From contig NZ_JAVDXN010000001.1 of assembly GCF_031457955.1 (NCBI RefSeq), positions 496,001 through 560,000 of the forward strand: 64,000 bases of DNA, written 5' to 3'. This DNA is from Mixta sp031457955. Its GTDB lineage: Bacteria > Pseudomonadota > Gammaproteobacteria > Enterobacterales > Enterobacteriaceae. The notes below the pieces were generated by a model. It saw only the letters and a program-made list of their open reading frames with translations. It did no database searches and was not told the origin of the DNA. The position numbers and the translations under genes are program-made. Within the stretch, counting starts at the first letter, position 1. The number at the start of each line of letters is the position of its first letter. Positions 52,614 to 62,008 of this stretch are shown piece after piece.

Positions 52614-55442
52614 ATGATACATAGCATATGGGATAATGATAAAGATTCCTCTGGTAACGTATTACAACTTTTGAGAGGGCACAGGTACTTTCTTGAAAGA
52701 AATACGGGTAAAACCATTGATGCTACAAAACAGCATTATGTTTTTAATGAACAAATGGTTTTGAGTAATAACCGTCATTTTATTGCATCAAGTATGCAAG
52801 AAGCACAGCCAAACGGAGACGCCACCACAGAAGGACAATCGTTACAGATCCTTGGTCATTGCTATGCATACATGGCTACTCGCGATGAATGGCAGCTTGA
52901 TATGGCTAAGAAGACTTTTCAGGCATATATAGAGCACTTCTATCAGGAGCCAGTACCAGACGTTACACGAATGTATATCTGTAACTGGATCATCAACGGT
53001 AAGGAATCATCACTTGCAAATTACCCTATCGATTGGGAATCACCAACACACTCAGGCTTCAAACGTGTAGTACTTCCATATACGAACGGATTAACGAAAG
53101 TACCTCATGGTTCACCTTACTTTGGTGAGTACCTTGATAAAGCTACTTTTGCCTTTGTAGGTGAACTTGCATGGGATGCTATCAACGCTTCAGTACAGGC
53201 ATTGAAAGCAGATGGTAGTACTGACTGGAGTAATGACGGTCAACAGTATGACATTGACTGGATCATCAATTGGGAAGGTAAAAAAATAGATTGGGACGGC
53301 AATGTATTAAGTACCGGACACTCAGAAGATGAGAAAGGTACTATGCAGTTGAAAGATACTTCTATCACTGGCAACTACAAAACGAACTTCACAGGTAAAG
53401 TACCGGTAGAGTTTGGTGGATATTTAATGCCTACTAACTCTGCATGGCATAATAGGCCGGTAAACGTGCCAGTAACTAAAGGTAATTTCGGAAATGCAGC
53501 CGATGCTGAACAATGGTTTGCAGATGCGGCATATCTGTTATGGAAAATTACTGGCGAGGATATGTATTACCGTGCTTGGCAATGTTCTTTAGAAACCTGT
53601 AAATCATATTCTGAAATTGATTTGTATGATCGATTCTTCCGTAAAAGTACTAATGACAAATCGCCTTTTACTGATGGTATCAGTTATGACTATTTCTACC
53701 CAAGTGAACAGGAAGCTTCTTACAGCCGTGATTCAGAAGGGTACATAGTTATCACTCAAAGTGCAGAGGCACAAAGTACTTTAGAACAACAGGCCGTATG
53801 GTTCAGGATCTCGAAGGACTCCAAGGTACGTACTCAATATGGTGGGGTAGACAGTGCCGGTAATCCGTTACGTGCCCGTATCAGGTTGATACTCTCACAG
53901 CAGAATACAGATAAAGATCCATCAGCACGTGAGTACCAGTACGATTTACCACAGAGTACCATTACTGCTGTACAGACGTATGATGTTCCTCTTAGCTCTC
54001 TCACACCTGTAACTGACCTTAACGGGAAAGAATACTTCATGGCTGATCTGCGTAGCGTCTATACGTATGGTGAGCCGGATGTAAGTACTTCGATGATGAC
54101 GGATTACAACATCCTTGGAACACGTCAGGGTTCAGTGAACCACACGGTATTCACATCAGACAGTGCAGGTATGGGTATCGGTTTCTGGTTACTGGATGCA
54201 GGCACATCAGTACTGAACAGCATTACTTACAAAGCTACCAGAACGGTAGAAATCGGCATTGAAGATGATAATGGTTGGCGTTGGCAGTGGACATTGCAGC
54301 CTACCAGTACTTACGTTACTCACAATCTGTTCTCAAGCCAGTTAGTACTAAGAGACTATCAGCCTAACCATGCAGATACTGAGGTAAGGCCATCCACGCC
54401 GGTATACTCAGTACTGAAAGAGTTCTCTGTTACACCAGTAGAGAATGCTGAAACTCACTTCTACTGGTATTGCCTGAATGATGTACCGCCAACGTTCTCA
54501 CTGGATGATGGCTACACCATGAAGTACAGCGTGACGATTTCTGGTGATGCTGCACATACTGCTAAATTAGGTGATTGTACAATTATCAATTACAAATCAA
54601 ATAACTTAGCATTCACGCCTGGTGTTATACCGTTCAGCAATATTTCTGTTCCAGATAATATTCAGTTCGATGGATGGAGAGGCAGCCCATATCCGGGGTA
54701 CATGCACCCGTTCATCTATACCCATGATCGAGTACCCAACGAATGGAGTACTCACCTGAATAATATGATCGATTTTTTATGGTCATCTCAACAAAGTTAT
54801 TACAACAACTTTGGGGAGTTAGGGCCGGGTATGAGTGCGTACATCTGGAACCGTTGGGACAACCTTAAGTACGGTAAACCAGATACCTGGACATTCTTCC
54901 ATTGGGGGGATGGTCATGCGTGGGCGGGCTATCAGCCCAGGGCTTATTGTAGTGCTGCACGTGCATGGTACGAGCTGGTGATCCAGAACAAACCAGTACC
55001 GGCTAAGTTGCAACAGTACGTAGATAACTGGGCTACCTGGTTAGCTCAGAAATTCAAAGAGCATGGGTGTACGCCTACTGACTGGAACACTGATGGGAGT
55101 AGCGTATTCGATACCACAGACTTCACAGGGCATATGTCAGGTTTATGGTTAGCCGGTTCATGCTTTGCAGTACTGGCTGGTTCAACACTGTCTGTACTGC
55201 CTGAATTCATTGAAGGCGTTGTAGGTGAACTGGAGCGTAACTTTATCAATACCGGAATACCAGGGCATATCATGAATGGCTCATGGAGTCCTGCTGTACG
55301 TCTGGATACCGGCAATGGTGTAGAGAACAACGGGATGTTTTTTGGCTTCTGGAGTGGTGAAATTCTGAGAGGCTTGGGTATGTACTTACTCTATAAGCAG
55401 ATGAAGCCAAAACAGGATATGTACAAAACAATAAGAAAATAA
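52614..55442 (+). CDS. Large virion protein with glycoside-hydrolase-like architecture
   Basis: A 942-residue protein, the largest complete phage gene here. Both ends look like halves of a helical (alpha/alpha)6 toroid of glycosidases: near residue 70 TEGQSLQILGHCYAYMATRDEW and IEHFY, and near 765-900 HWGDGHAWAGYQPRAYCSAA and HMSGLWLAGSCFAVLAGS. The middle (about 370-660) is beta-rich. Position between fibre and collar genes suggests a receptor-binding capsule or polysaccharide depolymerase. It is not a beta-helix tailspike. No exact family is recognised. Confidence 0.6.
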   Translation: MIHSIWDNDKDSSGNVLQLLRGHRYFLERNTGKTIDATKQHYVFNEQMVLSNNRHFIASSMQEAQPNGDATTEGQSLQILGHCYAYMATRDEWQLDMAKKTFQAYIEHFYQEPVPDVTRMYICNWIINGKESSLANYPIDWESPTHSGFKRVVLPYTNGLTKVPHGSPYFGEYLDKATFAFVGELAWDAINASVQALKADGSTDWSNDGQQYDIDWIINWEGKKIDWDGNVLSTGHSEDEKGTMQLKDTSITGNYKTNFTGKVPVEFGGYLMPTNSAWHNRPVNVPVTKGNFGNAADAEQWFADAAYLLWKITGEDMYYRAWQCSLETCKSYSEIDLYDRFFRKSTNDKSPFTDGISYDYFYPSEQEASYSRDSEGYIVITQSAEAQSTLEQQAVWFRISKDSKVRTQYGGVDSAGNPLRARIRLILSQQNTDKDPSAREYQYDLPQSTITAVQTYDVPLSSLTPVTDLNGKEYFMADLRSVYTYGEPDVSTSMMTDYNILGTRQGSVNHTVFTSDSAGMGIGFWLLDAGTSVLNSITYKATRTVEIGIEDDNGWRWQWTLQPTSTYVTHNLFSSQLVLRDYQPNHADTEVRPSTPVYSVLKEFSVTPVENAETHFYWYCLNDVPPTFSLDDGYTMKYSVTISGDAAHTAKLGDCTIINYKSNNLAFTPGVIPFSNISVPDNIQFDGWRGSPYPGYMHPFIYTHDRVPNEWSTHLNNMIDFLWSSQQSYYNNFGELGPGMSAYIWNRWDNLKYGKPDTWTFFHWGDGHAWAGYQPRAYCSAARAWYELVIQNKPVPAKLQQYVDNWATWLAQKFKEHGCTPTDWNTDGSSVFDTTDFTGHMSGLWLAGSCFAVLAGSTLSVLPEFIEGVVGELERNFINTGIPGHIMNGSWSPAVRLDTGNGVENNGMFFGFWSGEILRGLGMYLLYKQMKPKQDMYKTIRK

Positions 55443-55447
55443 CAACA

Positions 55448-55477
55448 AAAGTACTGGCATTAACTTGCCAGTACTTT
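55448..55477 (+). terminator. Terminator with AGTACT in both arms
   Basis: AAAGTACTGGC pairs with GCCAGTACTTT around eight bases. It follows the depolymerase-like gene. Confidence 0.75.
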
Positions 55478-55519
55478 CATGAGATGGATCTCAAAAATAA
55501 TAACAAGGAGCATTAAAAG

Positions 55520-56338
55520 ATGCCTTTAGATAATAGTAACTATATCTCGGAGATGAACACGAACAACCCTGTCGGCTCCGTGGATACTGTTTCAATGGTC
55601 GATGATTTCTTGCGTGAAATAAAGAAGACTATGAAGCAATCATTTCCCAATATCAATAAACAAACAACCATTACTTCAGATGAACTTAATAATCTTAAAA
55701 CATATTTGAAACGTAATGGTACTGCATGGGATATGCAGAATAGCCCGCTCATTAATGTACAGGCATCTGATAACAGTACTGCTGTACAACCTCGTTCTTA
55801 TAACGATGGTCGGTACTTACTCAAAGCTAATAACCTTGGTGATATAGGTAATAAAAACGTAGCACTTCAGAACCTTATGTCAGGGCTTGATGGCGGTGCG
55901 GGTGGCTGGGCACAGATGCGTACCAACGTCACAAACATGATGTATCCGGTAGGTTCGATCTACATGAATTACTCGCGTGGTAACAATCCTCGTGATTTCT
56001 TTGGGGAAGGTACATGGGCTGCATACTCACAAGGTCGAGTACTGATCGGTGTAGGGCAAACATCAGATTCACGTGGAGAAGTACGCAACTATGGAGCAGG
56101 TGCAGCAGGTGGTGAGTACCAGCACGTACTGACTGAAGCAGAGATGCCCAGCCACAACCACGGTATTGCATTAGGTTACAACGGTGACGGTGGTAACGGC
56201 TCTGACAGCTCACCGCCTTATATGCGTTTCCCATCCCCACAAACTCAAACTACAGGTACAGATTGGCGTGGAGGAAACGCCGCACACAATATTATGCAAC
56301 CGTTCGTTGCTGTGTTTATTTGGGTGCGTACTGGTTAA
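55520..56338 (+). CDS. Collar-type tail fibre protein
   Basis: A 272-residue protein. The C-terminal half is the T4 gp10/gp12-like tip domain: YPVGSIYMNYSRGNNP, FFGEGTWAAYSQGRVLIGVG, the His-rich EMPSHNHG, and the end HNIMQPFVAVFIWVR. The N-terminal half (SMVDDFLREIKKTMKQSFPN) is typical of phage fibre attachment. A receptor-binding tip is likely. Confidence 0.82.
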   Translation: MPLDNSNYISEMNTNNPVGSVDTVSMVDDFLREIKKTMKQSFPNINKQTTITSDELNNLKTYLKRNGTAWDMQNSPLINVQASDNSTAVQPRSYNDGRYLLKANNLGDIGNKNVALQNLMSGLDGGAGGWAQMRTNVTNMMYPVGSIYMNYSRGNNPRDFFGEGTWAAYSQGRVLIGVGQTSDSRGEVRNYGAGAAGGEYQHVLTEAEMPSHNHGIALGYNGDGGNGSDSSPPYMRFPSPQTQTTGTDWRGGNAAHNIMQPFVAVFIWVRTG

Positions 56339-56384
56339 TTAAAATCGCCCACTTATGGAGAAGAACGGGGATACAACATCCCCG
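56339..56384 (+). promoter_or_regulatory. Candidate phage RNA polymerase promoter D with 5' hairpin
   Basis: TTAAAA, three bases, CCCACTTATGGA (56339-56359), one base shorter than A-C. Just behind it CGGGGA pairs with TCCCCG (56366-56384). It precedes the nozzle and ejection block. Confidence 0.7.
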
Positions 56385-56405
56385 CTTCTATTAGGAGAAT
56401 AATAA

Positions 56406-57947
56406 ATGACACAAGTAGTCATAAAAGGACTGTCTCAGTATGGAGTAATTACTGATGTTCCACCATTTGAAACGCCTGCTAATGCATGGACAGAAGTACG
56501 TAATTGTTCTTTTGAAAATGGTGGGTTAAGTAAGTCAGGTACACGTGAATCAGTAATGATCCCTTCAACTGATCAAGTTAATAAAATATACCCAAAGAAC
56601 GGCAACATCTTTTACAGTACTCATGACAAGATTATTCGTGCTACTGGTGTGGCTAATATTGATGTTTCGCGTAATACAGGCGATTACCTGACTTCTGATG
56701 AATGGTTCTGTACTGAATTATCAAACGTAGTTATTTTTACCAATGAATCTAACGTACCTCAGATGTTTAAGCCTACATCTAACCGATTTGAAGATCTAAC
56801 AGCATGGGGTACTGAAAATGGAAGTACTGTTAACTGGCGTACCAGTAAGCTACGTGCTTTCAAGAACTTCTTAATCGCAATTGGCATGTTAGAAGATGGT
56901 GTTGACTATACACAGCGTATCCGGTGGTCAGACATAGCTCTACCAAACGAAGCACCGCCATCATGGGACGCTACCAGTACCACAGGCTCAGCAGGGTTCA
57001 ATGACCTCTCAGAAGCACGAGGTAAGCTTATCGACGGTCTACCAATGGGTGAGTACTTCATTCTGTACACCTCTCAAGAAGTCTTCCTGGTAACTTACGT
57101 GGGTGGTAATGACATTTTCACGTTCCGTAAGATCTTCGATAACCTTTCAATACTGGCTCCAGAATGTGTTGCTCAGGTGAAAGGCGGTCACTTCTTAGTT
57201 ACAACGTCCGATATAGTGATTCACAACGGCAGCACATGGGAGTCCATCATTGAGAACAAGATTAAACGCGATCTGTTCGAAACCATGTCAGCAGGGGAAA
57301 CGGCGAACGTTAAAGTACAGGCATATCCGGCGAAGCAAGAGGTATGGGTACTGTATCCATCATCAAAAGGGGCAGCACTGGATAGAGCGGCTATCTACTC
57401 GCTTAACAGCAATACATGGACTTATCGTGAACTACCAAACGTAACCACAATCAGTTACGGCATCCTTCCTACTGACAATGATCGCTTAATCGATTTGCAG
57501 AACATGCTAATGGACGATGATCCAACTACGTTCAACGGTGTCGGCCAGGACTTCGTAAGAGGCTCATTGTTTGTGAATACTAAAGAACTGGATTGGTGGG
57601 CGGTAGACGAAGGTTCAAGCGGTTCTGTTAACTTGCCTTCCATCGCTATCAAACAGAACATTGATTTTGACGATTACGGCTTAGAAGCAACGAGCCACAA
57701 AATGGTGAAGGGTATTTATCCGCAGATCTCCGGTACTGGCACTGTCTTCATTTCAGTTGGCGTTGCAGAGAACCCATATGATGCTCCAGCCTGGAGTGAG
57801 TCAGTAGAGTTTGAGGTAGGCGTAGATAGAAAGGCAGATTTCAGGATATCAGGAAGGTACATCTCTATCCGCTTTGAAGCATTCAGCAAAGAGTACTGGA
57901 CGTTAACCAGCTATGGAATAGACGTAACACCACGAGGGAAGAGGTAA
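56406..57947 (+). CDS. Tail nozzle/hub protein (P22 gp10/T7 gp12-like)
   Basis: A 513-residue beta-rich protein. N-terminal GLSQYGVITDVPPFETPANAW followed by WTEVRNCSFENGGLSK, then repeated beta segments (IYPKNGNIFYSTHDK, EYFILYTSQEVFLVTY), the pattern of beta-propeller nozzles of short-tailed phages. It starts the block behind promoter D. Confidence 0.78.
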   Translation: MTQVVIKGLSQYGVITDVPPFETPANAWTEVRNCSFENGGLSKSGTRESVMIPSTDQVNKIYPKNGNIFYSTHDKIIRATGVANIDVSRNTGDYLTSDEWFCTELSNVVIFTNESNVPQMFKPTSNRFEDLTAWGTENGSTVNWRTSKLRAFKNFLIAIGMLEDGVDYTQRIRWSDIALPNEAPPSWDATSTTGSAGFNDLSEARGKLIDGLPMGEYFILYTSQEVFLVTYVGGNDIFTFRKIFDNLSILAPECVAQVKGGHFLVTTSDIVIHNGSTWESIIENKIKRDLFETMSAGETANVKVQAYPAKQEVWVLYPSSKGAALDRAAIYSLNSNTWTYRELPNVTTISYGILPTDNDRLIDLQNMLMDDDPTTFNGVGQDFVRGSLFVNTKELDWWAVDEGSSGSVNLPSIAIKQNIDFDDYGLEATSHKMVKGIYPQISGTGTVFISVGVAENPYDAPAWSESVEFEVGVDRKADFRISGRYISIRFEAFSKEYWTLTSYGIDVTPRGKR

Positions 57948-58207
57948 TGGCGAACAAGAAAAGCGTATATGTACCAGCACCTACTATTGGTTCTCTGTTC
58001 GACGTTGAAAGAGAACTACGCCGTATTCAGGAAGGTTTCACAAGCGTAGGCGAACACATAGCTACAGAAAAAACATTTGATGCACCAACTAAAGATGTTG
58101 AATTACAGATTCGATATGCAGACGGGGTTACATGGAATCCCCGTGGTTTAGGTGCAGGACTCTATATATTCGTAGATGGGGTTTGGAGGAAATTTACACT
58201 AACATAA
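57947..58207 (+). CDS. Small tail-associated protein
   Basis: An 86-residue protein whose ATG overlaps the nozzle stop (TAATG). It has SLFDVERELRRIQEGFTSVG, then a short beta segment with a GLYIFVDGVWRKF end. Such small proteins beside nozzle genes are common in podoviruses; no specific role is known. Confidence 0.6.
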   Translation: MANKKSVYVPAPTIGSLFDVERELRRIQEGFTSVGEHIATEKTFDAPTKDVELQIRYADGVTWNPRGLGAGLYIFVDGVWRKFTLT

Positions 58208-58221
58208 AACAAGGAACGTTT

Positions 58222-58734
58222 ATGGGGAAAAATCATAATAACAAGCCAACATCCTCAGTGGATATGAAAGGGCTAATTGAAGTACTTAATGTTGATAGTT
58301 TCAGAGATGTTTCTCAACTTTTTTACCAGACAGGAATTTTCGACAACTTAGTACATGATGATTGTACTGAAGAAGATATAATGACTCACCTTAATGATCA
58401 TGAAGGTTTATTTCAGATTAGCATTGGTGGTGAATTTGGTGGTGTTTTTACAGTTGATGATTTAGGTACTATTTGTGGCATTAAGACCTGTGAAGTACAT
58501 GCATACATAATTCCTTATATGCGTCGTTACAGTACTCAATTTCTAAAAGCCTTTGCTACGTTTATCTTTGAGATCTCTTCATTTGATACAATCGTCACCT
58601 CAGTACCTGATCATACAAAGTATGTTGTGAAAGTACTTAAGCGAATAGGTTTTCAAGAAATAAACTGGAGTCTTACACAATATAAAAAAGAAGGTAAAGA
58701 TATAGGGATGACTTATCTGTACCTTAAAAAATAA
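58222..58734 (+). CDS. GNAT-fold phage protein
   Basis: A 170-residue protein with an acetyltransferase-like pattern: GEFGGVFTVDDLGTICGIKTCEVHAYIIPYMRR in pieces, the FAT-x-I-F helix, and VLKRIGFQEI near the end. It resembles DUF2824/P22 gp14-like proteins found before ejection proteins. AAGGA precedes the ATG at 58222; the longer frame from 58132 overlaps the previous gene. Confidence 0.65.
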   Translation: MGKNHNNKPTSSVDMKGLIEVLNVDSFRDVSQLFYQTGIFDNLVHDDCTEEDIMTHLNDHEGLFQISIGGEFGGVFTVDDLGTICGIKTCEVHAYIIPYMRRYSTQFLKAFATFIFEISSFDTIVTSVPDHTKYVVKVLKRIGFQEINWSLTQYKKEGKDIGMTYLYLKK

Positions 58735-58751
58735 TTCAAGGAGGAATAAAG

Positions 58752-59906
58752 ATGGGATCTCTATTCAAATCTGGTTCTCAAACTGCTACACAAAAATCAT
58801 CATCTGAACCCTGGAAACCAGCACAAAGTAACCTCAAAGACATTTTAGGTGATGTTAGTGATTGGTATAACCAAGCTCAAAAAACAGGATACATTTCACC
58901 TACTGGTGATCTGTCTTCAATTTTTAACCAGTACTTACAAGGTTTAAACGGTGTAAGTTCTGATGCAACGAATACTACTAACAGTCTGCTTGGTCAGGGT
59001 AACAGTGCTGCACAGTCTGCATTATCTGGCTATCAGAATGCCGCAAATGGTGGACTTGGTTACAGCACTGGCGATATAGCAAATGCTGCATCGAGTCTTT
59101 ATAACAATGACTTAGTAAACAAACAGATCGAAGCTGCTAACCGTCAGATTGATAACACTCTCACAGAGCAAACCTTTACCGGCATTGATCGTAATGCGGT
59201 CGCTGGCGGTAACGCGGGTTCCTCTCGTGCTGGGGTAGCTCAGGCTATCGCTGCACGTGATGCTGCACAAATGAAAACTGACAACGCTAATACCATTACT
59301 GGCAACGCATACAACAATGCTATCAATACCGCAGCTAATACCCTAAACAATAACTCTAACATGCAGTTAGCGGGGCTTGCAGGTACTGCCAGTACTGGTA
59401 ATCAGTTGTACTCACAGGGCAGTAACTATGCGTCTTCAGTACTGAATGGTCTGTCTCCACAGTTACAGAGTTCTCAGCTATCAGCACTCATTCAACAGCA
59501 ACAACAGACTGATGCTACTGGTAATCGTGACTACCTGGCTAACCTCATTTCTCAGTACTACTTACCTGTATCTGGCTCTATTGCTGGCTTAGGCGGTACT
59601 ACCTCTGGTTCCAGTACTCAGCCTGGCGGTTCTTCAATGTTCAACTCATTACTATCTGGCGGGGCGGCGGCTTCACAAATCTATCAAGGTTTCTCTGACA
59701 AACGCCTGAAGAAGAATATCAGGAAAGTAGGAACTGAAGCCGGTCACAACGTCTATGAATGGGAATGGACTAAACGCGGTAAAGAACTTGCAGGTAATCA
59801 ACCAGCACGAGGGGTGATTGCACAGGAAGTACTTAAGAAGAAACCTGAAGCGGTAAGTACTGATCCAAGTACTGGATTCCTAATCGTCGATTACAGCAAA
59901 CTCTAA
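58752..59906 (+). CDS. Ejection protein with S74-like C-terminus
   Basis: A 384-residue protein. The first 300 residues are Ala-, Asn- and Gln-rich helices with a GNAGSSRAGVAQAIAARDA segment, typical of internal virion proteins. The last 70 (FSDKRLKKNIRKVG, then ARGVIAQEVLKK and VDYSKL) are an endosialidase-chaperone (peptidase S74)-like domain. AAGGAGG lies upstream. Confidence 0.72.
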   Translation: MGSLFKSGSQTATQKSSSEPWKPAQSNLKDILGDVSDWYNQAQKTGYISPTGDLSSIFNQYLQGLNGVSSDATNTTNSLLGQGNSAAQSALSGYQNAANGGLGYSTGDIANAASSLYNNDLVNKQIEAANRQIDNTLTEQTFTGIDRNAVAGGNAGSSRAGVAQAIAARDAAQMKTDNANTITGNAYNNAINTAANTLNNNSNMQLAGLAGTASTGNQLYSQGSNYASSVLNGLSPQLQSSQLSALIQQQQQTDATGNRDYLANLISQYYLPVSGSIAGLGGTTSGSSTQPGGSSMFNSLLSGGAAASQIYQGFSDKRLKKNIRKVGTEAGHNVYEWEWTKRGKELAGNQPARGVIAQEVLKKKPEAVSTDPSTGFLIVDYSKL

Positions 59907-59920
59907 GAAGGATAATACTC

Positions 59921-60700
59921 ATGGGAAACTTCTTAGGGGAAATTGGTAAACGGGTAGGAGATCTTGTATCTCATCCAGTAAAAATCAGTAAGGACTTAGT
60001 TACCGATCCGTCAAAGGGCTGGGACGAGCTTACTGATTTGTATACTCATAATGAGCATAAAGATCAGGATCTATTTCAAAAAGGTTTTGGGATAAAAGGT
60101 TGGGTAGGTGATCACCCCCAAGAAACAGCAGCGGCGGTAGTGGCCTCTATCTTTGGAGGATGGGCAGCCGGTGGTGCATATGCAGGAGGTGCAGCCGGTG
60201 GTACTGGTGCTGCTTCTGCTGGAGCCGGTACAGGTAGTGCTGCTGGCATGACGGGTATCGGTGCAGGTTCAGTATCTGCAACTCCGTTTTCTGCTGCTGG
60301 CAGTTCATTAGCTTATGCACCTTCTTCCAGCTCAGTACTGGCAGGTACAGGTTCACAGGGTATTGCAAGCGGTGCAGGTACTTCAGCACTTAGTTATGCA
60401 CCTACCCAAAGTACTGTACTTGGTGGGACAGGATCAGGTATTGCACCAGATTTTAGTGCTGGTTTAAGTTCATCTGGTAGTTCTGGTATTAATCCGCAGC
60501 TTATCCAGCAAGGTATAAGCAGACTTCAGCAAAGCCAAAACCAGAATCAACAACAGCAAGCACCACAAATAACATTACATACAAAGAGTGGCAGTTTTAA
60601 TTATCAGCCACCTTCAAGTACTGCTTATTCTCAGGCACAACAATTACTAAACCAAGCCTTGGGAACAAATCAGTTCAGTACTAACCCATTTCGGAGATAA
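59921..60700 (+). CDS. Putative ejection (internal virion) protein
   Basis: A 259-residue protein. About residues 65-130 are an Ala/Gly-rich hydrophobic stretch (AAAVVASIFGGWAAGGAYAG) that could insert into the host membrane, followed by a Ser/Gly- and Gln-rich tail. It lies in the usual place of podovirus ejection proteins. Confidence 0.65.
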   Translation: MGNFLGEIGKRVGDLVSHPVKISKDLVTDPSKGWDELTDLYTHNEHKDQDLFQKGFGIKGWVGDHPQETAAAVVASIFGGWAAGGAYAGGAAGGTGAASAGAGTGSAAGMTGIGAGSVSATPFSAAGSSLAYAPSSSSVLAGTGSQGIASGAGTSALSYAPTQSTVLGGTGSGIAPDFSAGLSSSGSSGINPQLIQQGISRLQQSQNQNQQQQAPQITLHTKSGSFNYQPPSSTAYSQAQQLLNQALGTNQFSTNPFRR

Positions 60701-60706
60701 TAAAAT

Positions 60707-61948
60707 ATGGCTTCATTATTTGATAATTGGCTACATCAAAATCCTGAAAGTACTCCAGAGGATCAACAGCAAGCACTAAGCGTTTTTAACAACATTGGTA
60801 ACTCAGTTGATGATAATTATGATTTAAATGCACAAAGTGTTTTACCTCAAAGTACTTCTTCAGATGAACAGCCTCAGAGTACTAATAGTTCTGGCGGTTT
60901 TCTGGATAATCTTGCAAATCTATTCAGTAATCCAGCGTTCTTACAATCTGCTTCAGCGTTCGGTAGTTCACTTGCCGGTGATCAGGGTGGTTTTGAGCGT
61001 GGTATGAATGCTTACGCACAGACGATGGATGAACGTAGACAGGAAATTAGCAGAACTCAGCAGCAGAAGCTGGCGAGACAACAGCAGCTTGAAGACAGAC
61101 AAGCAGAACAGGCATGGAATGATAAGGCAGCATACCGTGATTCTCTGTATCGCCAGTACACACCAGATAGCGTACAGCAGTATCAAAGTACTGGTGATGC
61201 TTCTGTACTTAAACAACAAGAGCTAACCCCGTGGCAGCAGGCACAAGTACAGTTGGGTACTCAGCGTATTGATAACCAACGTTCGATAGCTGATCAACGA
61301 GTCACAGAACAAACCGCTGCACGTCTCCAACGTCTGGCACAAGGGAATGTTACGGCTGACAGTACTGAATACGCACCTAAGAAAGACAGTACCGGTGTAT
61401 GGCAAATACCTAACTTTACAAGCAAGGGGCAATTCACAGGTTACAAACCAGCAGGCCCGGAGATGCAAAAACAACTGGATGCCAAAGAAGTAAGTGGTTT
61501 ACCAAGTGCATCAGAAACACAGATGAGTGGTGACATTAAAGAACTTCAGGATGCTATCAAAAACGGTAATGTCGACACCTTTACCGGTCAGGTAGCAGGG
61601 CGTTCAGATACCGTTGCAGACTGGAACAGTTCATTACGTGGTTCTGATGCAGAACGTGAGGCATATAAAGCAGCACAACGTATAGACGGTAATATGTTAA
61701 CTGGCGGTGTTGCTAATGCAAAAGCAATGGGAGCCTCTGGTATCAATACCAAAGCAGAAGCGGATATGTATTTCAAGGCAATGCCTCGTCTCGATAAAAC
61801 TTCTCCTCAAGCACTTCAGAACTCACTGGAAAAGATTCAGGCATATACAACACAGTTCAATGCAACTAAGCGTGGTCAACCTGTGAGTACTGCACCTGCT
61901 AATTCCAGTTCTTCAAGTACTAACTTCGGTTCCAAGTACGGCTATTAA
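60707..61948 (+). CDS. Putative ejection (internal virion) protein
   Basis: A 413-residue protein six bases after the preceding gene. It begins MASLFDNWLHQNPE and contains long Gln/Arg-rich helical segments (QQKLARQQQLEDRQAEQAWN), with a GMNAYAQTMDERR motif common in phage internal proteins. No enzymatic motif is visible. Confidence 0.65.
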   Translation: MASLFDNWLHQNPESTPEDQQQALSVFNNIGNSVDDNYDLNAQSVLPQSTSSDEQPQSTNSSGGFLDNLANLFSNPAFLQSASAFGSSLAGDQGGFERGMNAYAQTMDERRQEISRTQQQKLARQQQLEDRQAEQAWNDKAAYRDSLYRQYTPDSVQQYQSTGDASVLKQQELTPWQQAQVQLGTQRIDNQRSIADQRVTEQTAARLQRLAQGNVTADSTEYAPKKDSTGVWQIPNFTSKGQFTGYKPAGPEMQKQLDAKEVSGLPSASETQMSGDIKELQDAIKNGNVDTFTGQVAGRSDTVADWNSSLRGSDAEREAYKAAQRIDGNMLTGGVANAKAMGASGINTKAEADMYFKAMPRLDKTSPQALQNSLEKIQAYTTQFNATKRGQPVSTAPANSSSSSTNFGSKYGY

Positions 61949-62008
61949 TCATCCTGAAAAGGCGGTTAGCAGCCGCCTAAAAATAATTATTGATAATAAG
62001 GTGAATAT

